Assembly (NCBI GenBank): GCA_945906815.1
Contig: CAMDRT010000003.1
Span: 1 to 64,000, forward strand
DNA: 64,000 bases
Source: Bordetella parapertussis
GTDB taxonomy: Bacteria > Pseudomonadota > Gammaproteobacteria > Burkholderiales > SG8-41
Direction of reading: 5' to 3'
Positions 18,213 through 25,791 of the stretch are shown piece by piece (the first letter of the stretch is position 1; each line of letters begins with the position of its first letter). The translations under genes were made by a program, and so were the position numbers. The notes beneath the pieces are model-generated. The model was not told the origin of the DNA. It made no database searches and saw only the letters and a list, made by a program, of their open reading frames with translations.

Positions 18213-19340
18213 ATGGAATTCAACGTTCATCATCAACTGCTGGCTGCCGTTTTTGTGATCGCCGTGATCATGGGCGCAGTCGTCAACAAAACAAACTTTT
18301 GCACCATGGGCGCGGTGTCGGACTGGGTCAACATCGGCGACAGCGGACGCATGCGCGCGTGGGTATTTGCCATGGCGGTTGCGTTGCTGGGCGTCATCGC
18401 GTTGGAGTTCACCGGTACCATCAATCTATCCCGCGAAACGTTTCCACAGTATCGCAGCAGCCATTTTGCGTGGCCGCGTTATCTTGCCGGCGGATTGATG
18501 TTCGGCATCGGCATGGTGCTCGCCAGCGGTTGCGGCAATAAAACACTGGTGCGCGTGGGCGGCGGCAATCTCAAGTCGCTCACGGTGCTGCTGATCGGCA
18601 TGATGGCTTCGTATCTGATGCTGTGGTCGCCGCTGTTTGAAAAAGCATTTCTGCCGTGGATACAGCCGGCGACCATCGACCTCGCGCTACTGGGCATGCC
18701 GACACAAGAGGCAGGAGCGGTGATTGCGAAACTGATCGGGCTAGCGCCATCGCAGACCATCAACCTCGGCGTGGCGCTGCTGTTCGCTGCAGGCATGCTC
18801 GCCTTCGTATTCAAGTCGAAAGACTTTCGCTCGAGCTGCGACAACCTGCTGAGCGGCGCGGTGGTTGGGCTGGCGGTCGTCGCCGGCTGGTATCTCACCG
18901 GCGGCCCGCTGGGGCAATCATGGAAAGAATACGCCGAAATGGCCACCGACATCCCCAGCCGCGTGCAGGTGCAATCGTATACGTTCATCAGCCCGATGGG
19001 CGACAGCGTGCGCTACCTGCTCGACCCGTTGACCATGTCGCTGGTCAATTTCGGCGTGGTGGCGCTGGCGGGCGTGATCAGTGGCTCGTTGCTCTACGCG
19101 GTCATCACCAAGAATTTCCGCATTGAATGGTTCGCATCATTCGGTGATTTCGTGAATCACGCCATCGGCGGCGTGCTGATGGGCATCGGCGGCGTACTGT
19201 CGATGGGCTGCACCGTGGGGCAGGCGATCACCGGCATGTCCACACTCGCCATCGGTTCCATGCTCACATTCGTTGCCATCGTCGCCGGCGCTGCCGCGAC
19301 CATGAAATTCCAGTACTGGCGCATGACACGTGAAACGTAG
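18213..19340 (+). CDS. YeeE/YedE family (TsuA-like) membrane transporter
   Basis: A 375-aa integral membrane protein of the YeeE/YedE sulfur-transport family, with about nine or ten hydrophobic segments. Family Cys motifs are seen three times: KTNFCTMGAVSDW (about residue 30), ASGCGNKTLVRVGGGN (about 107) and SMGCTVGQAITGMST (about 333), the residues thought to relay thiosulfate. An AT-rich 80-bp leader precedes it. No rhodanese or tusA partner is adjacent, so the transported sulfur species is inferred only. Confidence 0.88.
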   Translation: MEFNVHHQLLAAVFVIAVIMGAVVNKTNFCTMGAVSDWVNIGDSGRMRAWVFAMAVALLGVIALEFTGTINLSRETFPQYRSSHFAWPRYLAGGLMFGIGMVLASGCGNKTLVRVGGGNLKSLTVLLIGMMASYLMLWSPLFEKAFLPWIQPATIDLALLGMPTQEAGAVIAKLIGLAPSQTINLGVALLFAAGMLAFVFKSKDFRSSCDNLLSGAVVGLAVVAGWYLTGGPLGQSWKEYAEMATDIPSRVQVQSYTFISPMGDSVRYLLDPLTMSLVNFGVVALAGVISGSLLYAVITKNFRIEWFASFGDFVNHAIGGVLMGIGGVLSMGCTVGQAITGMSTLAIGSMLTFVAIVAGAAATMKFQYWRMTRET

Positions 19341-19395
19341 CGTGAGTATCGTCGCGATAACCAGTAACCGCGCGTGAATCGACGTTGGGTTTTGG

Positions 19396-19424
19396 TTGAC
19401 CCATACCCCTGCGAGCGGTAGAAT
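19396..19424 (+). promoter_or_regulatory. Sigma-70-type promoter for tRNA-Lys
   Basis: TTGACC at 19396-19401 and TAGAAT at 19419-19424 are separated by exactly 17 bp, and the tRNA begins 15 bp after the -10 box. A close consensus match in the right place. Confidence 0.8.
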
Positions 19425-19438
19425 TCGCCCCTTTTTGA

Positions 19439-19514
19439 GGGCGGTTAGCTCAGCCGGTAGAGCAGCGGACTTTTAATCCGTTGGTCGCGAGTTCGAATCT
19501 CGCACCGCCTACCA
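19439..19514 (+). tRNA. tRNA-Lys (anticodon UUU)
   Basis: A 76-nt cloverleaf. Acceptor stem GGGCGGT pairs with ACCGCCT (one G-U at the first pair), D arm TAGCTCAGCCGGTAGAGC, anticodon loop CTTTTAA giving UUU, T arm GCGAG-TTCGAAT-CTCGC, and an encoded CCA end. It resembles E. coli tRNA-Lys nearly base for base in the loops. An accessory stretch follows it (19.5-21.3 kb), but I saw no second copy of its 3' end that would mark an attachment site. Confidence 0.97.
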
Positions 19515-19538
19515 ATTTTGCAGCAGCATTAACAACTT

Positions 19539-19560
19539 AGCCGCCTAGTGCGGCTTTTTT
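19539..19560 (+). terminator. Rho-independent terminator of tRNA-Lys
   Basis: AGCCGC (19539-19544) pairs with GCGGCT (19550-19555) around the 5-nt loop CTAGT, followed by a T run to 19560. Located 25 bp after the tRNA. Confidence 0.85.
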
Positions 19561-19588
19561 GTTGGCTACACACCGCTTGCGGGTGTGC

Positions 19589-19786
19589 TTATGCCACCCG
19601 CAGCAGCAATTTTTTACCGCATGCCTTTACATACTTGCGCACGGTCGCAATGGACGGCGAATGCTTGCCGGTGGCGAGTGAGCGCTCCAGGCGCGCAATA
19701 GCCGGGGCCTGCGTTCCCATGCGGTCGGCGATCTGGGCCTGACTCAGCCCGCCCGCCTGCTGCGCCTTGAGCAAGGCATCCAGCAA
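19589..19786 (-). CDS. XRE-family HTH regulator, probably antitoxin-like, start codon unclear
   Basis: A helix-turn-helix protein (LSQAQIADRMGTQAPAIARLERSL then SPSIATVRKYVKACGKKL), similar in style to HigA-type antitoxins. TTG 19786 gives 65 aa, but coding similarity appears to continue upstream (HPKRPGVQAEVDRIEREAA). No ATG, GTG or TTG occurs in that extension; an ATA at 19868-19870 sits where an ATG would be expected, next to the operator. Either a rare start is used or the gene has lost its start. No toxin gene is beside it. Divergent from the ATPase at 19928. Confidence 0.7.
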   Translation of the reverse strand: MLDALLKAQQAGGLSQAQIADRMGTQAPAIARLERSLATGKHSPSIATVRKYVKACGKKLLLRVA

Positions 19787-19863
19787 TACGGCTGCTTCAC
19801 GTTCGATGCGATCGACTTCGGCTTGGACGCCGGGGCGTTTAGGGTGGGTTGATCGTGCGTAGG

Positions 19864-19927
19864 ATTCTATTGAGTTATAATTAGTTCTATTTAAATAATG
19901 ATAGAACCGTGTATAACCAATTAGAAC
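19864..19927. promoter_or_regulatory. Nested dyad operator/promoter between XRE and ATPase genes
   Basis: Three pairs of half-sites share one dyad axis at 19895.5. Inner: GTTCTAT 19884-19890 with ATAGAAC 19901-19907. Middle: GTTATA 19874-19879 with TATAAC 19912-19917. Outer: TTCTA in 19865-19869 with TAGAA in 19922-19926. Spacing is about 10 bp, one helical turn. The TATAAC boxes read as -10 elements facing outward in both directions. The right edge touches the ATPase ATG, and no Shine-Dalgarno is present for it. Confidence 0.7.
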
Positions 19928-21118
19928 ATGGATCCCATCAAAAACCCTTTTTCACCTGGCGCGGGTTCCCCTCCGCCCGAGATGGCAGGCCGTGCACCTG
20001 TTCTGGAACAAGCCCGCATCCTGCTCGGACGGGTTCTGATCGGCAAACCAGAAAAAAGCCTGATGTTGACTGGGTTGCGCGGGGTTGGCAAAACCGTGCT
20101 CCTCAACGAAGCGCGGCGCATGGCCCAAGATGCCGGTTACCGCACGGTGCTGGTTGAAGCCCATGAAGATAAGACACTCGGCCCTCTGATTGCAGCTCCC
20201 TTAAGGACGGTCTTTTTTGAGTTGGACCGGATGGCGCAGACTGGTGATCGCGTCAAGCGCGGTTTGCGGGTGTTGCGTAGCTTCTTGGGCGGCTTGAAAG
20301 TCAAAGTGGGTGAGCTTGAGATTGGGCTCGATATTGACCCCGAAACCGGTGCTGCCGATAGCGGGGATATTGAAATCGATTTGCCCAATTTATTCGAAGC
20401 GCTTGGCGAAGCGGCCAAAGAGAAGAAGAGTGCAGTGGCTATTTTGATTGACGAAATCCAGTACCTGAGTCAAAAAGAACTGGGGGCCGTCATTATGGCC
20501 ATGCACCGTATGCAGCAGCGCCAGTTGCCGGTGGTGTTGCTGGGCGCGGGTTTGCCAGTGCTTCCTGGATTGGCGGGAGAGTCAAAGTCCTATGCTGAAC
20601 GATTGTTTGCGTTCCCGGATGTCGGCGCACTTTCGGAAGCCGACTCGAACAAGGCCATCAGCGAACCAGCGCTGTTGGAAGGTGTAACACTATCTGATGC
20701 TGCCTTGGCTGAGACCTACCACCTCACTAAAGGCTACCCCTATTTCATCCAGGAATGGGGTTACCAAATATGGAATCTGGCGCTCAACAGCCCCATCGAA
20801 TTGGAGGTCGTGAAATCCGCAGCCGAATCCGTCGTTCGTCGGCTCGACCAGAATTTCTTTCGGGTCCGGTTTGATCGGCTGACGCCGGGCGAAAAGAATT
20901 TTCTGCGCGCCATGGCCGAACTGGGCTCAGGAGACATTCGTTCGGGCGACATTGCAAACTGCCTTGGTGTCAAAGTCAACAGCATCGGACCCGTACGTGC
21001 CAAGCTCATCAAGAAAGGGATGATCTATAGCCCGGCGTATGGCGACATCGCTTTCACTGTTCCGCTATTTGATGAATTCATGAAGCGCGCCATACCCAAT
21101 TTCATGGTCAAAAGTTGA
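19928..21118 (+). CDS. Orphan AAA-type ATPase with C-terminal winged helix
   Basis: A 396-aa soluble ATP-binding protein. Walker A GLRGVGKT at residues 49-56; Walker B AILIDEIQYL near 173-182; a sensor-like VVLLGAGLPVLPGL near 210-223; and a C-terminal winged-helix-like region (SGDIANCLGVKVNSIGPVRAKLIKKGMI). The middle contains an acidic insert (about 125-155). Similar lone ATPases occur in accessory regions near toxin-antitoxin genes, but no function is known to me. It starts right at the edge of the dyad operator and is probably leaderless. A VapC relic follows it. Confidence 0.8.
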   Translation: MDPIKNPFSPGAGSPPPEMAGRAPVLEQARILLGRVLIGKPEKSLMLTGLRGVGKTVLLNEARRMAQDAGYRTVLVEAHEDKTLGPLIAAPLRTVFFELDRMAQTGDRVKRGLRVLRSFLGGLKVKVGELEIGLDIDPETGAADSGDIEIDLPNLFEALGEAAKEKKSAVAILIDEIQYLSQKELGAVIMAMHRMQQRQLPVVLLGAGLPVLPGLAGESKSYAERLFAFPDVGALSEADSNKAISEPALLEGVTLSDAALAETYHLTKGYPYFIQEWGYQIWNLALNSPIELEVVKSAAESVVRRLDQNFFRVRFDRLTPGEKNFLRAMAELGSGDIRSGDIANCLGVKVNSIGPVRAKLIKKGMIYSPAYGDIAFTVPLFDEFMKRAIPNFMVKS

Positions 21119-21124
21119 TCTACG

Positions 21125-21283
21125 ATGGACTTGCGCATCGCAGACATGCTCGATACCCATACCTGTATCGCCATCATCAGGCGACGGCTGCCGCAGGTGT
21201 TAAAGCGTTGCAACGCTTACAAGGTCGGTGAAATCACTATAGCGAGGAGGCTCCACCCACATGTCAGAGAACGTTACGCATAG
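21125..21283 (+). pseudogene. VapC-type PIN-domain toxin, N-terminal relic
   Basis: A 52-codon open frame too short for usual gene finding. It contains MLDTHTCIAIIRRRLPQVLK, then RCNAYKVGEITIA. This matches the start of VapC ribonucleases, including the first catalytic Asp in LDT. The PIN similarity stops near 21244, where the Shine-Dalgarno of the next gene begins, so the remaining roughly 90 residues and the other three acidic residues are gone. No vapB is seen upstream. Read as a truncated toxin cut at an insertion or deletion boundary. Confidence 0.65.
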
Positions 21284-22682
21284 CACGACGGCCGTGTTGG
21301 CCGCATGGGCCGCCGGCTTCCGGCTGGACGATGCGCCGGATCAGGTAGTGCAGCGCATGAAGGCGCTGGTGCTGGATTTTTTGCGCGTGACTGCGGTGGG
21401 CGCGCGTCTGCCGTGGAGCCGCGCCACGCGCGCGCTGGCGCTGCAACTCGGCGGCAAAGGTGAAAGCAGTCTGCTGCTGTGCGGCAGTCGCATCGATGCT
21501 GCGCGCGCGGCTTTCGTCAACGGCGCTTATGCCCATGCCTGCGATCTCGACGACACGCATGTGGGGTCGATGCATCACGCGGGCGCTTCCATCCTGCCCG
21601 CGGTGCTGGCGGTGGCAGAGCGCGAAAATTCGAGTGGCCGCGCTGTGCTGGAAGCCGCGATTATTGGTTATGAAGCGTCGCTGCGCATCGGTTTGGCGAC
21701 ACAGCCCGCGCTGTTTCAGCGCGGCTTCATGGCCACACCCACCTGCGGTGCGATGGGCGCGGCGCTGGCCGCGGGTAAATTGCTCAACTTTACTGCGCAG
21801 GACATGGCCGGCGCACTCGGCGCGGCGGGCGCCTACGCCGGCGGGCTGGCGCAGTTTTATCACTCCGGCGGCGTCACCAAGCGTCTTAACGGCGCGCGCG
21901 GCGCGGAGTCCGGGGTGATGGCGGCATTGCTGACACAGGCCGGCATCTGGGGCCCGCGCGATATCCTCGAAGGCGAGGCGGGGTTTTTTCGTGCGTTCTC
22001 CGGCAATGCCGATGCGCTCAAGGTGAGCGCCGATCTGGGGCAAGGCTACCGGCTGATGGAAGTCAGCACCAAGATCCATGCGGGGGCCGGGCGCTTGCAG
22101 GCGACCGCCGACGCCGGGCTTGCGTTGGGCGCACAGCACGGCTTGCTGCCCACGCAGATTGCTGAGGTTGAAGTCGGCATACCCAAAGTCGTGCAGGGCA
22201 GGCTCACCCAACTCGATCCGCCGGATTTGCAAAGCGCGCAACTCAGCATCCCGTTCAGTCTGGCGATGGCACTGTCGCTCGGCCGCACGCGGGGTGCGCA
22301 GGCGGCATTGCGGCGTGAAGATTACGAAACCGCGCTGGTGGATGCCGAAGTGCGCGCGCTGTCCAATCGCGTGCGTTGCGTGCTCGATGCTGAAATCGAA
22401 GCCGGCACCAACAGCGAAGAGGTGCCGTCACGGGTGACGATTACGCTAGCCGATGGCCGCAAATTTGAGGCGCGTGAGCCGCACCCGCGCGGCAGCCCGC
22501 ATCGGCGCATGCGTTGGGATGAACTGTCGGCATTATTCAAGGATACGGTGGCGGATGCATTGTCTGCGTCTGCGTTGGACAAAGTGTTGAATCTGGTGGC
22601 GGGGCTGGATCGCGATGCACGGCCCCGCGAACTGCTATCGGCGTTCGTCGCCGCGCCGGGATGGATGGAGCGTGATCGCTAA
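21261..22682 (+). CDS. MmgE/PrpD family protein
   Basis: A 473-aa second member of the MmgE/PrpD family in the window. Landmarks are the N-terminal VLDFLRVTAVGA, HACDLDDTHVGSMHHAGASI, GGLAQFYHSGGVTKRLNGARGAESG and STKIHAGAGRLQATADAG. Start ATG 21261 has a strong GCGAGGAGG 9 nt upstream. It heads a same-strand run with a reductase, three Bug receptors and an acyl-CoA synthetase, pointing to uptake, activation and breakdown of an organic acid. The exact dehydratase or isomerase substrate is unknown. Confidence 0.85.
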   Translation: MSENVTHSTTAVLAAWAAGFRLDDAPDQVVQRMKALVLDFLRVTAVGARLPWSRATRALALQLGGKGESSLLLCGSRIDAARAAFVNGAYAHACDLDDTHVGSMHHAGASILPAVLAVAERENSSGRAVLEAAIIGYEASLRIGLATQPALFQRGFMATPTCGAMGAALAAGKLLNFTAQDMAGALGAAGAYAGGLAQFYHSGGVTKRLNGARGAESGVMAALLTQAGIWGPRDILEGEAGFFRAFSGNADALKVSADLGQGYRLMEVSTKIHAGAGRLQATADAGLALGAQHGLLPTQIAEVEVGIPKVVQGRLTQLDPPDLQSAQLSIPFSLAMALSLGRTRGAQAALRREDYETALVDAEVRALSNRVRCVLDAEIEAGTNSEEVPSRVTITLADGRKFEAREPHPRGSPHRRMRWDELSALFKDTVADALSASALDKVLNLVAGLDRDARPRELLSAFVAAPGWMERDR

Positions 22683-22695
22683 CAGGAGAACGATG

Positions 22696-23748
22696 ATGGA
22701 AAAACACATCGCAGTCCTCAGCACCGGCGCCATTGGCAGCAGCATCGGCGCCGATCTTGCGCATGCGGGGTACCAGGTTTCACTGGTCGATCAATGGCCC
22801 GCGCACGTGGAAGCGATGAAGGCGAACGGCCTGCATGTGAAGATGCCGGACACCGAGTTGCATACGAAAGTCGAGGCCTATCATCTGTGCGAATTGTCGT
22901 CGCTCAAGCGGCAATTCGATATCGTGCTGCTGGCGGCAAAGTCGCACGACACGCGCTGGCTGTGCGAATTCATCAAGCCCTATCTGAAACAGGACGGCAT
23001 GCTGGTGGGGGCGCAGAACGGCATGAACAACGCCGACATCATCGACATCATCGGCAAGCCGCGGGTGATGGGCTGTGTGCTTGAGCTGTCGGCGGAAGTG
23101 TTTACGCCGGGCCATGTGCAGCGCAACACCGATCCGGCGCACACCTGGTTTGGCCTGGGTGAACTCGACGGCAGCGTGACGCCACGCCTCACCGCGCTTG
23201 AAAAGCTGATGAAGCACTCCGGCAAAATCACCATTAGCGATAACATCGAAGGCGCGAAGTGGACCAAGCTGGTCAACAGCTCAATGATCCTCGCGCCGTT
23301 CGGTGCGCTGGGACTGCAGTCGTGGCAGGCGGTGGAAATCCCGGCAGTCGTCAAGCTGTGCGCGCAACTGGCGAGTGAGACTATGCGTGTGGGCGCGGCG
23401 CACGGCTACAGGCTGGACGCCATTTTTGGCCTGAGCCCCGAAGCGTTCATGGGGCCCGAAGAAAAGATCATCGACAAGCTGCTGTATACGATCCTCGGCC
23501 ACATGGGCAAAAAAGGCTCGCGCACCGCGCGCGGCGTGGTGTTGCAGGATTTTCTCAAGGGGCGCAGAAGCGAAACCCATTTCCTCAACGGCCATATCGG
23601 GCGCAAAGGCCGCGAGAAGCATATACCCACGCCGGCGAACGATGCGATTGTTGCGTTATGCCGCCGCATCGAACGCGGCGAGTTAAAGCCGGACAAAGCC
23701 AATATAGAGATCGTCCTGCAGCAGATGAGGCTATCCGCGGAAAAATGA
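22696..23748 (+). CDS. Ketopantoate reductase (PanE/ApbA) family protein
   Basis: A 350-aa NAD(P)-dependent reductase-like protein. The Rossmann start is KHIAVLSTGAIGSSIGADLA, where the usual GxGxxG is GAIGSSIG. KWTKLVNSSMI carries the family catalytic Lys/Asn/Ser segment. ATG 22696 fits AGGAG spacing better than ATG 22693. At about 350 residues it is longer than E. coli PanE (303), and it lies in a catabolic cluster, so it is more likely a 2-oxo-acid reductase for a catabolic intermediate than pantothenate synthesis. Its stop overlaps the next start (ATGA). Confidence 0.82.
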   Translation: MEKHIAVLSTGAIGSSIGADLAHAGYQVSLVDQWPAHVEAMKANGLHVKMPDTELHTKVEAYHLCELSSLKRQFDIVLLAAKSHDTRWLCEFIKPYLKQDGMLVGAQNGMNNADIIDIIGKPRVMGCVLELSAEVFTPGHVQRNTDPAHTWFGLGELDGSVTPRLTALEKLMKHSGKITISDNIEGAKWTKLVNSSMILAPFGALGLQSWQAVEIPAVVKLCAQLASETMRVGAAHGYRLDAIFGLSPEAFMGPEEKIIDKLLYTILGHMGKKGSRTARGVVLQDFLKGRRSETHFLNGHIGRKGREKHIPTPANDAIVALCRRIERGELKPDKANIEIVLQQMRLSAEK

Positions 23749-24728
23749 AATATCAGGTAAAAACAATTACTTATATCGCCTCAGCCCTGGTGCCGCTGGC
23801 GCTGGGCAGCGCCCATGCGCAGACCGGCGCGCCGTATCCCACGCGACCGCTGCGGCTGGTGGTGCCGTACTTTACCGGCGGCACGCCCGATCTGCAGGGC
23901 CGCGCGCTGGCGGAACAACTGCGCACACGGCTCGGCCAATCGGTGGTGGTGGATAACCGGCCGGGCGCCAACGGCAGCATCGGCGTGGGCATAGTCGCGC
24001 GTGCGCCCGCCGACGGTTACACCCTGCTGATCGCGCCGGTGGGGCCGTGGGTGGTGAATGCCTATCTTTACAAGTTGCCTTACGATTTGCGCAGCGATCT
24101 CGCGCCAGTGATCCATATTTCTTCGGTACCGGCGATACTCGCGGTGCACCCGGGGGTGGCGGCGCAATCGGTGAAAGAGTTGATCGCGCTGGCGCGGCAA
24201 AAGCCTGGCGAACTCAATTACGCCTCTGCGGGCATCGGCGGTTTCGGCCACATCTCGGGCGCGTTGTTCTGCCTGATGACGGGTGTCACCATGACGCATG
24301 TGCCGCACAAAGGCGCAGTGGGTGTGTTGACGGATCTCGCCGGCGGACATGTGCAGGTGTCGTTCAATGTGTCGTCCAGCACGCTGCCCTTTGTCAAAAG
24401 CGGCAGGGTGCGCGCGCTGGCGACCACCGGCAAGACACGCTTTGAACATCTGCCGGACTTGCCCACCGTCGCGGAAACCGTGCCGGGTTATGAAAATCAA
24501 ACCTGGAACGGCGTCGGTGTGCCCGCGCGCACGCCGCAGGCGGTGATTGAGCGGCTGAACCGCGAGATGGCAGCCATCCTGCAAACGCCGGCGATGAAAG
24601 AGACCGCGCGCGTAGAGGCGTACACCATAGTCGGCGGCACGTCGCAACAGTTTGCTGCTTTCCTGCGCAGCGAGCACAGCAAGTTCGCCAAGCTGGTGCA
24701 GGATGCGGGCATCAAGAGTGCGGAGTAA
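23745..24728 (+). CDS. Bug-family tripartite tricarboxylate transporter receptor
   Basis: Periplasmic Bug/TctC receptor, 327 aa. Start ATG 23745 overlaps the upstream reductase stop, so the two are coupled. Signal peptide MKYQVKTITYIASALVPLAL ending SAHAQ, then YPTRPLRLVVPY, VVVDNRPGANGSIG, APADGYTLL and THVPHKGAVG, where the usual PYKG is PHKG. First of three Bug genes in tandem. Confidence 0.9.
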   Translation: MKYQVKTITYIASALVPLALGSAHAQTGAPYPTRPLRLVVPYFTGGTPDLQGRALAEQLRTRLGQSVVVDNRPGANGSIGVGIVARAPADGYTLLIAPVGPWVVNAYLYKLPYDLRSDLAPVIHISSVPAILAVHPGVAAQSVKELIALARQKPGELNYASAGIGGFGHISGALFCLMTGVTMTHVPHKGAVGVLTDLAGGHVQVSFNVSSSTLPFVKSGRVRALATTGKTRFEHLPDLPTVAETVPGYENQTWNGVGVPARTPQAVIERLNREMAAILQTPAMKETARVEAYTIVGGTSQQFAAFLRSEHSKFAKLVQDAGIKSAE

Positions 24729-24771
24729 CATCAGGCCATCGTATTCGCAAAGCGCAAGGGGGAGCATGACA

Positions 24772-25737
24772 ATGGACTGGAGAATTCTGCTGGCAGCCAC
24801 AGCGCTGGCACTGGGTGTGCCGCTTACGCACGCTCAAAATTATCCGCAACGCCCGGTGCGCCTGGTGGTTCCGTTCGGCGCGGGCGCTCCCGATGCCATT
24901 GCGCGCATCGTCGGCCAGCAGTTGGGTGCGCAAATGGGGCAGACTTTTGTGGTGGACAATCGTCCCGGTGCCAACGGCATTGTCGGCACCGAGACCGTGG
25001 CGCGGGCGACGCCCGATGGACACACGCTGCTGCTGGTGTCGGCGTCGATCGCGGTTAATCCGAGCATCTACCGCAAGCTGCCGTACGACACGGTTAAAGA
25101 CTTCACCCCCATCACCAATATTTGCGCGCTGGATGCGTTCATTCTCACCGTGCATCCGTCGGTACCGGCGCAGACGGTGCAGGAGTTTGTTGCCTTGGGA
25201 CGCCGGCCCGACAGCAAGCTCGCGTACAGCTCGCCCGGCATCGGCAATACGATACATCTGGCCGGAGCGCTGTTCGCGGTGCGCGCGAAGACCAACATGG
25301 TGCATGTGCCCTACAAGGGTGGCGGACCAGCGGTGGCGGCATTGCTCGGTGGCGAAATCCAGGCGATGTTCGCCAACACCAATATCGCACTGTCGCATAT
25401 CAAGGCGGGCCGCTTGCGCGCGCTCGGCGTCACCGGCAAGTCGCGCCTCGCGACCTTGCCCGATGCACCGACTTTCACCGAGGCCGGTGTGCCCGGCATG
25501 GAAATCGACGCCGGCTGGTTCGGCCTGTTTGCGCCGGCGAACGTGCCCGCCGCCATCGTCAACAAGCTCTACCAGGAAACCCGTACTGCGCTGGGCTATC
25601 CGCAAGTAAGAGACCGGCTGCGCGAGCAGGGATTCCCGCCGGTGGGGAATACGCCTGCGCAATTCAAGGCGTATCTCACGTCGGAGATCACAGCCTACGC
25701 CGAGATGACGCGCGTGGCGGGGATCAAGCCGGAGTGA
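24772..25737 (+). CDS. Bug-family tripartite tricarboxylate transporter receptor
   Basis: A 321-aa Bug/TctC receptor. ATG 24772 is 8 nt after GGGGGAG; ATG 24766 is also in frame but too close. Signal peptide ending LTHAQ, then YPQRPVRLVVPFGAGAPD, VVDNRPGANGIVG and VHVPYKGGGP. Second of the tandem trio; its protein sequence is clearly diverged from its neighbours, so these are separate receptors, not a recent tandem copy. Confidence 0.9.
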   Translation: MDWRILLAATALALGVPLTHAQNYPQRPVRLVVPFGAGAPDAIARIVGQQLGAQMGQTFVVDNRPGANGIVGTETVARATPDGHTLLLVSASIAVNPSIYRKLPYDTVKDFTPITNICALDAFILTVHPSVPAQTVQEFVALGRRPDSKLAYSSPGIGNTIHLAGALFAVRAKTNMVHVPYKGGGPAVAALLGGEIQAMFANTNIALSHIKAGRLRALGVTGKSRLATLPDAPTFTEAGVPGMEIDAGWFGLFAPANVPAAIVNKLYQETRTALGYPQVRDRLREQGFPPVGNTPAQFKAYLTSEITAYAEMTRVAGIKPE

Positions 25738-25791
25738 GCGTATGTGGCCAAAGGCCACGGCTTTCATAGAATCCAGTCGAGGAGAAAATTG

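Noticed and set aside
19439..21283. Integrative element using tRNA-Lys as attachment site
   Set aside because: The accessory stretch starts right after the tRNA, but no integrase and no repeat of the tRNA 3' end were found within the window.
22696..23748. Calling the PanE-like gene panE
   Set aside because: It is longer than PanE and sits in a catabolic cluster; pantothenate function is not supported by context.
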